Below are positions 30,801 through 42,411 of a DNA stretch of 64,000 bases, in pieces. The notes below the pieces were generated by a model. It was not told the DNA's origin, searched no databases, and was given only the letters and a program-made list of their open reading frames with translations. Each line of letters opens with the position of its first letter. Position 1 is the first letter of the stretch. Source of the stretch: Platerodrilus igneus (lineage: Eukaryota > Arthropoda > Insecta > Coleoptera > Lycidae); NCBI GenBank assembly GCA_036346225.1, contig JARFIW010001343.1:248001-312000 (forward strand), given 5' to 3'. The position numbers and the translations under genes were made by a program.

Positions 30801-30914
30801 TTAATAGGTAATTTCCATTGATCTCATTCACTATACGTAAACAAAAAAATTACGTAACCTCAATCATTTTACAACTGTCATTACAGCCGCGTTATTTGTA
30901 CCGCGAGACGCTCG
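27876..30914 (-). mobile_element. Mutator-like (MULE) DNA transposon with ~240-bp terminal inverted repeats
   Basis: The ends share GCGTCTCGCGGTA in inverted orientation. The left repeat (27876-about 28120) matches the reverse complement of about 30680-30914, with landmarks 'aacgcggctgtaatgacagttgtaaa' split over two shorter blocks and 'gaggttacgtaatttttttg'. The minus-strand transposase starts within the right repeat. The element is 3.0 kb long and its gene is broken. Confidence 0.85.
28704..30763 (-). pseudogene. MULE transposase with C2H2 fingers and SWIM zinc finger, broken
   Basis: The start at ATG 30763 is followed by a TGA at codon 4, where a finger cysteine would be. C2H2 fingers follow ('EDCGFEFTQ', 'HLRKIHDFEYRK', 'FLCDTCGKSLTSKATLRRH'), then 'CPVLYYKSQG' (29800s) and the DDE core 'VCVDDTHDTNSYDFQLYTLM' with first Asp, 'DEFGSGCPVAFCFSNR', 'VFMSDNAPAFYNAW' with second Asp and 'LLCTWHVDRN'. 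The end is a SWIM finger 'QCTCIDNMIKLNICKHVH' (C-x-C-x8-C-x-H) near 28760-28820. Stops and shifts occur at 29698, in 29054-29400, and through 29890-30290. Catalyses cut-and-paste transposition in intact relatives. Confidence 0.85.
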
Positions 30915-30915
30915 T

Positions 30916-30948
30916 GAAAAATATTATTGAAAGAGCGACTTATCTCTA
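30916..30948 (+). repeat. 33-bp direct repeat flanking the MULE, right copy
   Basis: Identical to 27843-27875 and lies one base beyond the right terminal repeat. Confidence 0.9.
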
Positions 30949-31659
30949 CACTTCAGTCAGTCCATGAACAAGTTATAGGTTATGTTAGGTTTTTATTTAA
31001 TTACCCAATTGGATATTTTATTCCGTGAACAATTATATTTATATTATAAACAAAGCAATGCAAAGGTTTATTGAAGAGTATGCAAGAATCAAACTGTTAA
31101 ATTTATACAATATTAAAACATCGAGCATGTGTGTGCAAAATATCTCAAATAAATTCCATATTGTAGTTTGTCTGGTTGAAGAAATTTTGTTTTTGAATAC
31201 GTACAGGGCTAATAATTTAGGGGTTCTATGACTTGCCGATTTACAATATTAATATAATTGGAATAGCGAAAACACTTTCAGTTTACAGAAAGCCCTAACG
31301 TATTCTTTTCCTTGTAGCCAACACACTTGGCCGATTTAAATTGTCACGTTGGTGGTAATAATGTAATGATTGTATCCTTTTTTAACTTTTGAAAGCAAAC
31401 AAGTTTTCTGTAAACGAGTCGATATAAATTTATTGCACAAATAATAATGACAATGAAACTTAAATCTAAATTTCTGTATAAAAACTCTAGCAGGTCATGA
31501 ATGGTTAAACATCAATCGCTAAACATTAATAATTTGTTAACATAAATAATGCACAATAAATAATGCAAATTGGTGACCATTATCATTCACTTGTGTATTG
31601 TGTTTGTGTTGGTACCGTGCTAACAAAACCAACTAAAATTACCGTGTAGGTAATACTGG

Positions 31660-32896
31660 TTATTCTGTTCCACTGCTCTGATCAGTATCACTGCCACTGC
31701 TATCACTATTTGTATCACCCACTTTGATAATTAAAGGTTCGACAACATCAAACTGCTGTTCTATAGCCCACCATTCCATCATACATTTTTCTGCATGTGT
31801 AATACATTTTTGCCAATATGACCCATCTATTCTTTGCAAATGATTTCAGCTTTAGTTGTTGACTTGTTTGGAACTTTTTCAATTAGTTTAGAATGATATT
31901 TAGCATTGTCTAGAATAATTACACTGGGTTCGCTTAAATTAGGAATTAAACGTTCTTCAAACCATTTTGTAAATAATGCTGCATTCATGTCTCCATGATA
32001 GTCAGCACTTGGAGATTTTGTAGAATACAAAAGTGCTGCATTGGGGATGAATCCAGTTTTGTTGCCTGCATGTACGACTATGAACCTGTAATAAAAAATA
32101 TTTCTATTAAATGTAATTTTAACTTTAAAAAACTAACCGTTTTCCTTCTCCAAGAGGTTTTCTCTTTACACTGAGCTTGGAACCATCATGCCAACTCTTC
32201 TTAACAGAACCTCGACTAAAAATTCACGTCTCATCCAAGAAAACAGGATCATAAAGTTCCAATTGTTTGTATATTTCATATGCTCTTAAAAACTTCACTC
32301 GTGAAGCAGCTATATGTTCCTGTTCAAGCACAGCCCTTCTACCATCGTTCAATTTATAATAAAAACCAATTGTTGATAGAAGTCTCATCAGATTAAACTG
32401 GCCGAAGTTAAAAATTTGAGCAGTTACAATTTTTTGTCGTAAAGATTTAACAGTTACATGGAGCCCTAAAAGCATAATACTAAAAAACACTAAATATAAT
32501 TATTATGAAAACTATATTACGTTTGGAATACATTTCGTAAATTTTTCGTTTAACCGCATCAATTACAAAACCATCTACATCAGACGATTTAAACTTGTTG
32601 CATTTTCGGTGCTTGCTCGGTGACTCTGAAACTTTATTTTCTTTTCGGGCTTCTAAAACTCTCTTTTTAATGGAGCGAAGAGAACTTAGTCCTATTCCAC
32701 AAGCCTCAGATGTTCGCTAACAATAAGCAACAGTTAAAACACAACATATCAGTTGAAAATTTGATTATACCTGCAATACTGACTCAAATGGGGCCGAGGC
32801 TTCATGATTATCACGTTCTCTTTCAAAATATATTAGAACATTCATCACCAACAACTGAGCTTGAGAGTTCAAATGTTTGTTACGAAGCGGGTTCAT
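31660..32896 (-). pseudogene. IS630/Tc1-mariner-type transposase with introns, broken
   Basis: Exon 1 (32771-32896) starts MNPLRNKHLNSQ and ends 'ESVLQ'. A 54-nt intron (32717-32770, GT-AG) leads in phase to 'RTSEACGIGLSSLRSIKKR', a helix-turn-helix type region. Next come 'VDGFVIDAVKRKIYEMY', 'LMRLLSTIGFYYKLNDGR' and 'YDPVFLDET', the first catalytic Asp, followed by TGA where Trp is usual (32224). A second intron (32086-32137, 52 nt) precedes 'FIVVHAGNKTGFIPNA', 'DYHGDMNAALFTKWFEERLI' and 'VIILDNAKYHS', the second catalytic Asp. The third catalytic block (usually '...HPxLNPIE') is missing by internal deletion near 31827. The C-terminal 'CITHAEKCMMEWW' and acidic tail to 31660 remain. A third intron may lie near 32475-32515. 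Confidence 0.82.
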
Positions 32897-33652
32897 TTTG
32901 ATGTGTTGACCATACACTATTCAATGTGTAGAAGGTTCTTAGTTTAAAAAAAACTGTTTGTTGTATATCAGAATTATCTTTAGAAGAAAAGTAGAAAATC
33001 GCAAGTTAAATAACATAGCACAAATTCTAACCTAACCTTAAAAATGTTTGACAATTAATTACAAACGGATATATTTTATGGACATACGTTCAGAGTGGTT
33101 GCATTGAATTATACAGTCGACGAATATTTTTCTAGCTATCCTTTTTAGTTGGGGGAGAGCAAGATAATAGAGTAGCATAACAATATTGTGGCTGTGTTTT
33201 ATTCATAAGCGCAACGATGAGTCATGCTTGACTTTATATGATTTCAACTATACTTACTCGAATCGCAATCACAATACACAAAACATAATTGTTAGCATAA
33301 ATATTAAATTATATTTATAGGTTCTGGCACGTAAATAACAAAATTCATTCCAAGAGTAACTACTAAAAACAATCGTGATACCTAACCTATTAATCGGAAT
33401 GATATACTGCAGATCTCATTCCGGAAATGTGGTTTTTATTATTTTCTACAGTAACATGCAAGAAAATATAACAAAACCCCAACAATAATACGAATTAAAT
33501 ATTAACACTAAAAAAATTCAGTACAGACGAATGTAAAATTTTAGATTCCTAAATGCAACGGAAGATAGTTTTGATTGGACTCCAAACTACAAAAAATTAA
33601 ATATACGTATTTAATTTTGTTTACTTTTAAGAAGATCGAAAGTTTGCAAACT
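32897..33652. other. AT-rich spacer
   Basis: No gene is seen. About 55 bases at 33221-33275 ('gatgagtcatgcttgacttta' region) match 27655-27710 in reverse complement. Confidence 0.5.
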
Positions 33653-35285
33653 ATAGGGTGTTTGTATTAACCACTCCTAGGCACACCTGAGCACAAAATA
33701 TCAGGTCAATATTGTTCGCGGAAAATAGTTTTCTTACACATCCAAGGTTGAAATTCATAGATATTCGCTTTTTTTCTCAATTTTGGGGAATTCTTTACCG
33801 TGCAAGTCATCGATACAGGGTGATTGTATTAACCGCTCCTAGGTATACCTGAGTGTAAAATATCATGTCAATATCGTTCGCGGAAAATAGTTTTGTACAC
33901 ATAAAAGGTTGAAATTCATTGATATTCGCTTTTTTTCCTCAATTTTGGGGAATTCTTTACCGTGCAAGTCATCGATATAGGATGATTGCATTAACCGCTT
34001 CTAGGTACACCTGAGTGTAAAATATCAGGTCAATATCGTTCGCGGAAAATAGTTTTGTACACATAAAAGGTTGAAATTCATAGATATTGGCTTTTTTTTC
34101 TCAATTTTGGGAAATTCTTTACCGTGCAAGTCATCGATACAGAGTGATTGTATTAACCGCTCCTAGGTACACCTGAGAGTAAAATATCAGGTCAATATCG
34201 TTCGCGGAAAATAGTTTTGTACACATAAAAGTTTGAAATTCATAGATATTCGCTTTTTTCTCAATTTTGGGGAATTCTTTACCGTGCAAGTCATCGATAC
34301 AGGGTGATTGTATTAACCGCTCCTAGGTACACCTGAGAGTAAAATATCAGGTCAATATCGTTCGCGGAAAATAGTTTTGTACACATAAAAGGTTGAAATT
34401 CATAGATATTCGCTTTTTTTTCTCAATTTTAGGGAATTCTTTACTGTGCAAGTCATCGATACAGAGTGATTGCATTAACCATTCCTATGTACACCTGAGT
34501 GTAAAATATCAGGTCAATATCGTTCGCGGAAAATAGTTTTGTACACATAAAAGTTTGAAATTCATAGATATTCGCTTTTTTTCTCAATTTTGGGGAATTC
34601 TTTACCGTGCAAGCTATCGATACAGGATGATTGCATTAACCATTCCTAGGTACACCTGAGTGTAAAATATCAGGTCAATATCGTTCGCAAAAAATAGTTT
34701 TGTACACATAAAAGGTTGAAATGCATAGATATTCGCTTTTTTTTCTCAATTTTGGAGAATTCTTTACCGTGCAAGTCATCGATACAGGGTGATTGTATTA
34801 ACCGCTCCTAGGTACACTTGAGTGTAAAATATCAGGTCAATATCGTTCGCGGAAAATAGTTTTGTACACATAAAAGGTTGAAATTCATAGATATTCGCTT
34901 TTTTTCGCAATTTTGCCGAATTCCTTACCGTGCAAGCCATCGATACAGGGTGATTGTTTAAACCATTCCTAGGTACACCTGAGAGCAAAATATCAGGTCT
35001 TTATCGTTCGCAGAAAATAGTTTTATACACATTAAAGTTTGAAATTCCTAGATATTTGCTTTTTTTCAATTTTGGGGAATTCTTTACCGTGCAAGTCATC
35101 GATACAGGGTGATTGTATTAACCTCTCCTAGGTACATCTGAGTGTAAAATATCAGGTTAATATCGTTCGCGGAAAATAGTTTTGTACACATAAAAGGTTG
35201 AAATTCATAGATATTTGCTTTTTTTCTCAATTTTGGGGAAGTCTTTACCGTGCAAGGCATCGCTATAGGGTGATTGCATTAACGA
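33653..35285 (+). repeat. Satellite array, ~162-bp monomer, about 10 copies
   Basis: The landmarks 'aggtacacctgagtg', 'cgttcgcggaaaatag', 'aattctttaccgtgcaag' and 'catcgatacagggtgatt' recur about every 160-163 bases, from 33653 to the last partial unit at about 35285. Copies differ by a few percent. Apparent frames inside are not genes. Confidence 0.95.
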
Positions 35286-38200
35286 TTAAAGTACCTATTT
35301 GTTTAAGGAATATTTTCGTGTTTACCGCTATTTGATACAATGCACCGTTTAGGAGATATCCATTTTTTATTATGTTGGGGTATTTAACCACCCCCTTTAT
35401 TCCATTTCAAATCGCCTGATATTCTTATGTAAATTACCTATTTGTTTAAGGAATATTTTAGTTTTTACCGTTAGTTGATACAACGCACCGTTTAAGAGAT
35501 GTTCGTTTTTTATTATGTTGGGGTATTTAACTACCCTTTTCATCCTTTTTCAATCGTCTGATATTTTTATGTAAAGTACTTATTTGTTTAAGGAATATTT
35601 TATTATTTACCGCTAGTTGATACAACGCACCATTTAGGACATATTCATTTTTTATTATGTTGGGGTATTTACCTAACTCCTTCAACTACCTTCAAATCGC
35701 CTGATATTTTTGTGGAAGGTACCTATTGGTCTATGGACTATTCTGCAATTTACCGCTAGTTGATACAATGCACCGTTTATGAGATATTCATTTTTTATTA
35801 TGTTGGGATATTTAAGTACCGCCTTCATCCCCTTTCAAATCGCACTGTTTAGAAGATTTTTTTTATTATGTTGGGATATTTAAGTATTCCCTTCAAATCC
35901 CTTTCAACTGTTATTTTTATGTAAAGTACCTATTTGTTGAAGGAATATTTTGGTATTTACCGCTAGTTGATACAACGCAGCACCATTTAAGATATATTCG
36001 TTTTTCATTATGTTGGGGTATTTAACTAGCCCCTTCATCCTTTTTCAATCGCCTGATATTTTTATGTAAAGTACCTATTTGTTTAAGGAATATATTAATA
36101 TTTACCGCTAGTTGATACAACACACCAATTAGGAGATATTCATTTTTTATTATGTTGGGGTTTTTACCTAACTCCTTCAACTACTTTTAAATCGCCTGAT
36201 ATTTTTGTGGAAGGTACCTATTGGTCTAAGGACTATTCTGCAATTTACTGCTAGTTGATACAACGCACCGTTTAGGAGATATTCATTGTTTATTATGTTG
36301 GGATATTTAACTACCCCCTTCATCCCCTTTCATATCACCTGATATGTTTGTGGAAGGTATCTATTGGTCTAAGGATTATTTTGCAATTTACTGCTAGTTG
36401 ATACAGCGCAGCGTTTAGGAGATTTTTTTTTATTATGTTGGGATATTTAAGTATTCTTTTCAAACCCCTTTCAAATTGCCTGTTATTTTTATGTAAAGTA
36501 CCTATTTGTTTAAGGAATATTTTGGTATTTACCGCTAGTTGATACAACGCACCGTTTAGGAGATATTCATTTTTTATTATGTTGGGATATTTAAGTATCC
36601 CCTTCAAACCCCTTTCAAATCGCCTGTTATTTTTATGTAAAGTACCTATTTGTTTAAGGAATATTTTGGTATTTACCGCTAGTTGATACAACTCACCGTT
36701 TAGGAGATATTCATTTTTTATTATGTTGGGATATTTAAGTATCCCCTTCAAACCCCTTTCAAATCGCCTGATATTTTTATCTAAAGTACCTACTTGTTTA
36801 AGGATTTTTTTTTGTATTTACTGGTAGTTGATACAGCGCACCGTTTAGGAGATTTTTTTTATTATATTGGGGTATTTAAGTATTCTTTTCAAACCCCTTT
36901 CAAATCGCCTGTTATTTTTATGTAAAGTACCTATTTGTTTAAGGAATATTTTGGTATTTACCGCTAGTTGATACAATGCACCGATTAGGAGATATTCATT
37001 TTTTATTATGTTGGGATATTTAAGTATCCCCTTCAAACCCCTTTCAAATCACCTGAAATTTTTATCTAAAGTACCTACTTGTTTAAGGAATATTTTGGTA
37101 CTTACCGGTAGTTGATACAACGCTCCGTTTAGGAGATATTTATTTTTTTATTATGTTGGGGTATTTAACTACCCCCTTGATCCCTTTTCAAATCGTTTGA
37201 TACTCTTATGTAAAGTACCTATTTGCTCATGGATTATTTTGGTGTTTACCGCTAGTTGATACAATGCACCGTTTAGGAGATTTCAATTTTTTATTATGTT
37301 GGGGTAACTACCCCCTTGATCTCATTTCAAATCGTTTGATATTCTTATGTAAATTACTTATTTGTTTAAGGAATATTTTAGTATTTACCGCTAGTTGATA
37401 CAACGCACCGTTTAGGAGATATTCAGTTTTTATTGTTAGGGTATTTAACTACCCCCTTCATCCCTTTTGCAATTGCCTGCTGCTTTTATGTAAAGTACCT
37501 ATTTTTTAAGGAATATTTTATTATTTGCCGCTAGTTGTTACAACGCACTATTTATGAGATATTCATTTTTTATTATATTGGGGTATTTAACTACCCTCTT
37601 CAATTCTTTTCTAATCGCTTGATATTTTTGTGGAAGGTACCTATTGGTCTAAGGACTATTCTGCAATTTACCGTTAGTTGATACAACGCACCGTTTAGGA
37701 GATATTCATTTTTATTGTGTTGGGGTATTTAACTACCCCCTTCAACCCCTTTCAAATCGCCTGATATTTTAATGTAAAGTATCCCTTTGTTTAAGGATTA
37801 TTTTGCAATTTACTGCTAGTTGATACAGCGCAGCGTTTAGGAGATTTTTTTTTATTATGTTGGGATATTTAAGTATTCTTTTCAAACCCCTTTCAAATCG
37901 CCTGTTATTTTTATGTAAAGTACCTATTTGTTTAAGGAATATTTTGGTATTTACCGCTAGTTGATACAATGCACCGATTAGGAGATATTCATTTTTTATT
38001 ATGTTGGGGTTTTTACCTAACTCCTTCAACTACTTTTAAATCGCCTGATATTTTTGTGGAAGGTACCTATTGGTCTAAGGACTATTCTGCAATTTACTGC
38101 TAGTTGATACAACGCACCGTTTAGGAGATATTCATTGTTTATTATGTTGGGATATTTAACTACCCCCTTCATCCCCTTTCATATCACCTGATATGTTTGT

Positions 38201-40668
38201 GGAAGGTATCTATTGGTCTAAGGATTATTTTGCAATTTACTGCTAGTTGATACAGCGCAGCGTTTAGGAGATTTTTTTTTATTATGTTGGGATATTTAAG
38301 TATTCTTTTCAAACCCCTTTCAAATTGCCTGTTATTTTTATGTAAAGTACCTATTTGTTTAAGGAATATTTTGGTATTTACCGCTAGTTGATACAACGCA
38401 CCGTTTAGGAGATATTCATTTTTTACTATGTTGAAGTATTTAAGTACCCCCTCCAACGTCTTTCAAATCGCATGATATTTTTTTGTATAGTACCTATTTG
38501 TTTAAGGAATATTTTGGTATTTACCGCTAGTTGATACAACTCACCGTTTAGGAGATATTCATTTTTTATTATGTTGGGATATTTAAGTATCCCCTTCAAA
38601 CCCCTTTCAAATCGCCTGATATTTTTATCTAAAGTACCTACTTGTTTAAGGATTATTTTTTTTATTTACTGTTAGTTGAAACAACGCACCGTTTAGGAGA
38701 TTTTTTTTATTATATTGGGGTATTTAAGTATTCTTTTCAAACCTTTCAAATCGCCTGTTATTTTTATGTAAAGTACCTATTTGTTTAAGGAATATTTTGG
38801 TATTTACCGCTAGTTGATACAATGCACCGATTAGGAGATATTCATTTTTTATTATGTTGGGATATTTAAGTATCCCCTTCAAACCCCTTTCAAATCACCT
38901 GAAATTTTTATCTAAAGTACCTACTTGTTTAAGGAATATTTTGGTACTTACCGGTAGTTGATACAACGCTCCGTTTAGGAGATATTTATTTTTTTATTAT
39001 GTTGGGGTATTTAACTACCCCCTTGATCCCTTTTCAAATCGTTTGATACTTTTATGTAAAGTACCTATTTGCTCATGGATTATTTTGGTGTTTACCGCTA
39101 GTTGATACAATGCACCGTTTAGGAGATTTCAATTTTTTATTATGTTGGGGTAACTACCCCCTTGATCTCATTTCAAATCGTTTGATATTCTTATGTAAAT
39201 TACTTATTTGTTTAAGGAATATTTTAGTATTTACCGCTAGTTGATACAACGCACCGTTTAGGAGATATTCAGTTTTTATTGTTAGGGTATTTAACTACCC
39301 CCTTCATCCCTTTTGCAATTGCCTGCTGCTTTTATGTAAAGTACCTATTTTTTAAGGAATATTTTATTATTTGCCGCTAGTTGTTACAACGCACTATTTA
39401 TGAGATATTCATTTTTTATTATATTGGGGTATTTAACTACCCTCTTCAATTCTTTTCTAATCGCTTGATATTTTTGTGGAAGGTACCTATTGGTCTAAGG
39501 ACTATTCTGCAATTTACCGTTAGTTGATACAACGCACCGTTTAGGAGATATTCATTTTTATTGTGTTGGGGTATTTAACTACCCCCTTCAACCCCTTTCA
39601 AATCGCCTGATATTTTAATGTAAAGTATCCCTTTGTTTAAGGATTATTTTGCAATTTACTGCTAGTTGATACAGCGCAGCGTTTAGGAGATTTTTTTTTA
39701 TTATGTTGGGATATTTAAGTATTCTTTTCAAACCCCTTTCAAATCGCCTGTTATTTTTATGTAAAGTACCTATTTGTTTAAGGAATATTTTGGTATTTAC
39801 CGCTAGTTGATACAATGCACCGATTAGGAGATATTCATTTTTTATTATGTTGGGATATTTAAGTATCCCTTCAAACCTCTTTCAAATCACCTGAAATTTT
39901 TATCTAAAGTACCTACTTGTTTAAGGAATATTTTGGTACTTACCGGTAGTTGATACAACGCTCCGTTTAGGAGATATTTATTTTTTATTATGTTGGGGTA
40001 TTTAACTACCCCCTTGATCCCTTTTCAAATCGTTTGATACTTTTATGTAAAGTACCTATTTGCTCATGGATTATTTTGGTGTTTACTGCTAGTTGATACA
40101 ATGCACCGTTTAGGAGATTTCAATTTTTTATTATGTTGGGGTAACTACCCCCTTGATCTCATTTCAAATCGTTTGATATTCTTATGTAAATTACTTATTT
40201 GTTTAAGGAATATTTTAGTATTTACCGCTAGTTGATACAACGCACCGTTTAGGAGATATTCAGTTTTTATTGTTAGGGTATTTAACTACCCCCTTCATCC
40301 CTTTTGCAATTGCCTGCTGCTTTTATGTAAAGTACCTATTTTTTAAGGAATATTTTATTATTTGCCGCTAGTTGTTACAACGCACTATTTATGAGATATT
40401 CATTTTTTATTATATTGGGGTATTTAACTACCCTCTTCAACTCTTTTCAAATCGCTTGATATTTTTGTGGAAGGTACCTATTGGTCTAAGGACTATTCTG
40501 CAATTTACCGTTAGTTGATACAACGCACCGTTTAGGAGATATTCATTTTTATTGTGTTGGGGTATTTAACTACCCCCCTCAACCCCTTTCAAATCGCCTG
40601 ATATTTTAATGTGAAGTATCCCTTTGTTTAAGGATTATTTTGCAATTTATGGCTAGTTGATACCACGC
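35286..40668 (+). repeat. Satellite array, ~145-bp monomer, about 37 copies with higher-order structure
   Basis: The monomer landmarks 'gtacctatttgtttaagg', 'gctagttgatacaacgca', 'gtttaggagatattca' and 'ttattatgttgggatattt' recur about every 143-151 bases. Variant markers show larger duplications: 'attcattgtttattatg' at 36281 and 38130, and 'cttaccggtagttg' at 37101, 38947 and 39939. These give blocks of about 1847 bp and 992 bp with high identity. Minus-strand frames containing 'KYPNIIK' and 'ALYQLAVN' are satellite artefacts. Confidence 0.95.
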
Positions 40669-41988
40669 ATCGTTTGGATGAAGAATGATTTTTCTGTTCC
40701 TATCTTGAAGCAACTCCTGGTTTGGAAGTTGATTTTCTTTGCTATATTTGGGGATTAATCTACCCTGCGATTATGCTTCCGTGTGGATTGATTTAGTGTG
40801 ACGGATTTTTAGTAGTTTTGATGTTTTTTAACATTGTATCAATGGTAGAAGGACTTGATTTTAATTTTAAGTTTTTCCCATATAGGTATTGATTTGGTCA
40901 ACTGGAACTGGGTGGGATTAAAAATAAATGTGAATATGAATCTGAATGTAACTTCAGCCACATATATTGTACGAACATTTTTTAATGTAACTATAATTGA
41001 TAGTTCATTCTTATAATGTATTTCTTCACAAACTAATCGTTGTTGAACCGTGAAATGCATGTTTATTTGGTATGCTTTGCTACATAACAACCTAGGGCGC
41101 GTTTGGTACATGATCGGAGTCTCTAAAAGCTTTCATACACACCGTAGCAATAATTAGTAGTGTATTTAAATGAAAAACGGTTTTGTTTGTAATTTGTTGA
41201 ATTTTGTTTTGTTACAAAACAAGGAAGTTTGGTACATTAGGACGCTAATATTTCTAGTTTAGGAAATGGTGTGTATAGTTCTCGCAATTTCTAAACCGAC
41301 TTTCGTCACAAATGACATAATGCCATATCAACTACAAATGATATTCTTGTCTTATTCTAACTCCAGAAAAAAGTTTGCTTCTCGGTTTGAAAATTTTGCA
41401 ATGATGCCGTCTTCATTTGAGACTGTTCGTCTTCTTACTTTAGTTTAATAAACATAACCTCTGGAAGTCTTGATTATTGGTGGCTATTATTCCGTGCCCG
41501 GTATAACATGCGTATGGCTCTTTAATTAGGAATATATAGCACATTAAAAACATTCAATTACATTTAAAATGTGCTCACTAGTACAAATTCCCACATATAA
41601 TACCCAACATTTATTATTAAGCTAAAAAGTTTAGATTGCAATTTTTTCGGTATAAAATCATTTTACAAGTTACCTTTTAAAAAGTAACAAACCACATTCC
41701 GTCACCAATTACTAAATAAATGTAATATCTATATTGTACCGATAGCATCATTATAGTTCCTATGAATTGCTATTTTGATAGTGGCAACGACTCCAATATA
41801 TGACATCACAAATATTGATGACAAAAGTCAGTTTAGAAATTGCAGGAACTATAGGCATGTATTTATATATAGGAATAATCTGTAAATGTTGATATCTAAA
41901 TACTGAAGACATTTTCAACATTTGGTATCGTAGTCGACAGCTAACACATGACGTTATAGTCTTGATTTGCCGGATCATATATAATTAT
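40669..41988. other. AT-rich intergenic DNA
   Basis: No gene, repeat or RNA is supported in this interval. Confidence 0.5.
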
Positions 41989-42365
41989 AGTAGAATTTAT
42001 TTAAGAAGAGCCTATATGGCATCATGCGCACATGGCTAAAACAGTGTCAGATTAGTCTATTGTTTGTAAATAGGCGTGTTTGTTCAGCATATCTGTGACA
42101 TAACTAAATTGCTGTTAAATGTCAATTGATATTTGTGACTATGACATTCTATATTTATTTCTTACGCTTTCATAGTTTTTGTTCTGTTTCTTTGTGTTTT
42201 ATGCTTTGCGTATTCGCCATGTAAATTTAAACCACCAACAAAGTAAAACTTGATTTTAGAATATTTACTCTATGGGATTTTGATAAAAATTATTAAATCC
42301 GCTACGCCACTGACATTTAAGGTTATGTCAAATAACGTACAGACTCTTCTTAAATAAATTCTACT
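41989..42365. mobile_element. MITE-like element with 22-bp inverted ends
   Basis: 'agtagaatttatttaagaag' plus 'ag' at 41989-42010 is exactly repeated in reverse complement at 42344-42365. The 377-bp interval is non-coding. No clear target duplication is seen. Confidence 0.6.
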
Positions 42366-42411
42366 CTACGTATATAGGTACGTTGCAACAAGGTAAACTA
42401 ATTTGTAAACG

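Noticed and set aside
36335..39815. Minus-strand frames with repeated 'KYPNIIK' and 'ALYQLAVN'
   Set aside because: They arise from the 145-bp satellite; frames break at every few monomers and no family is matched.
33653..40668. CRISPR-like array
   Set aside because: Units are long, contiguous and near-identical without distinct spacers; this is satellite DNA.
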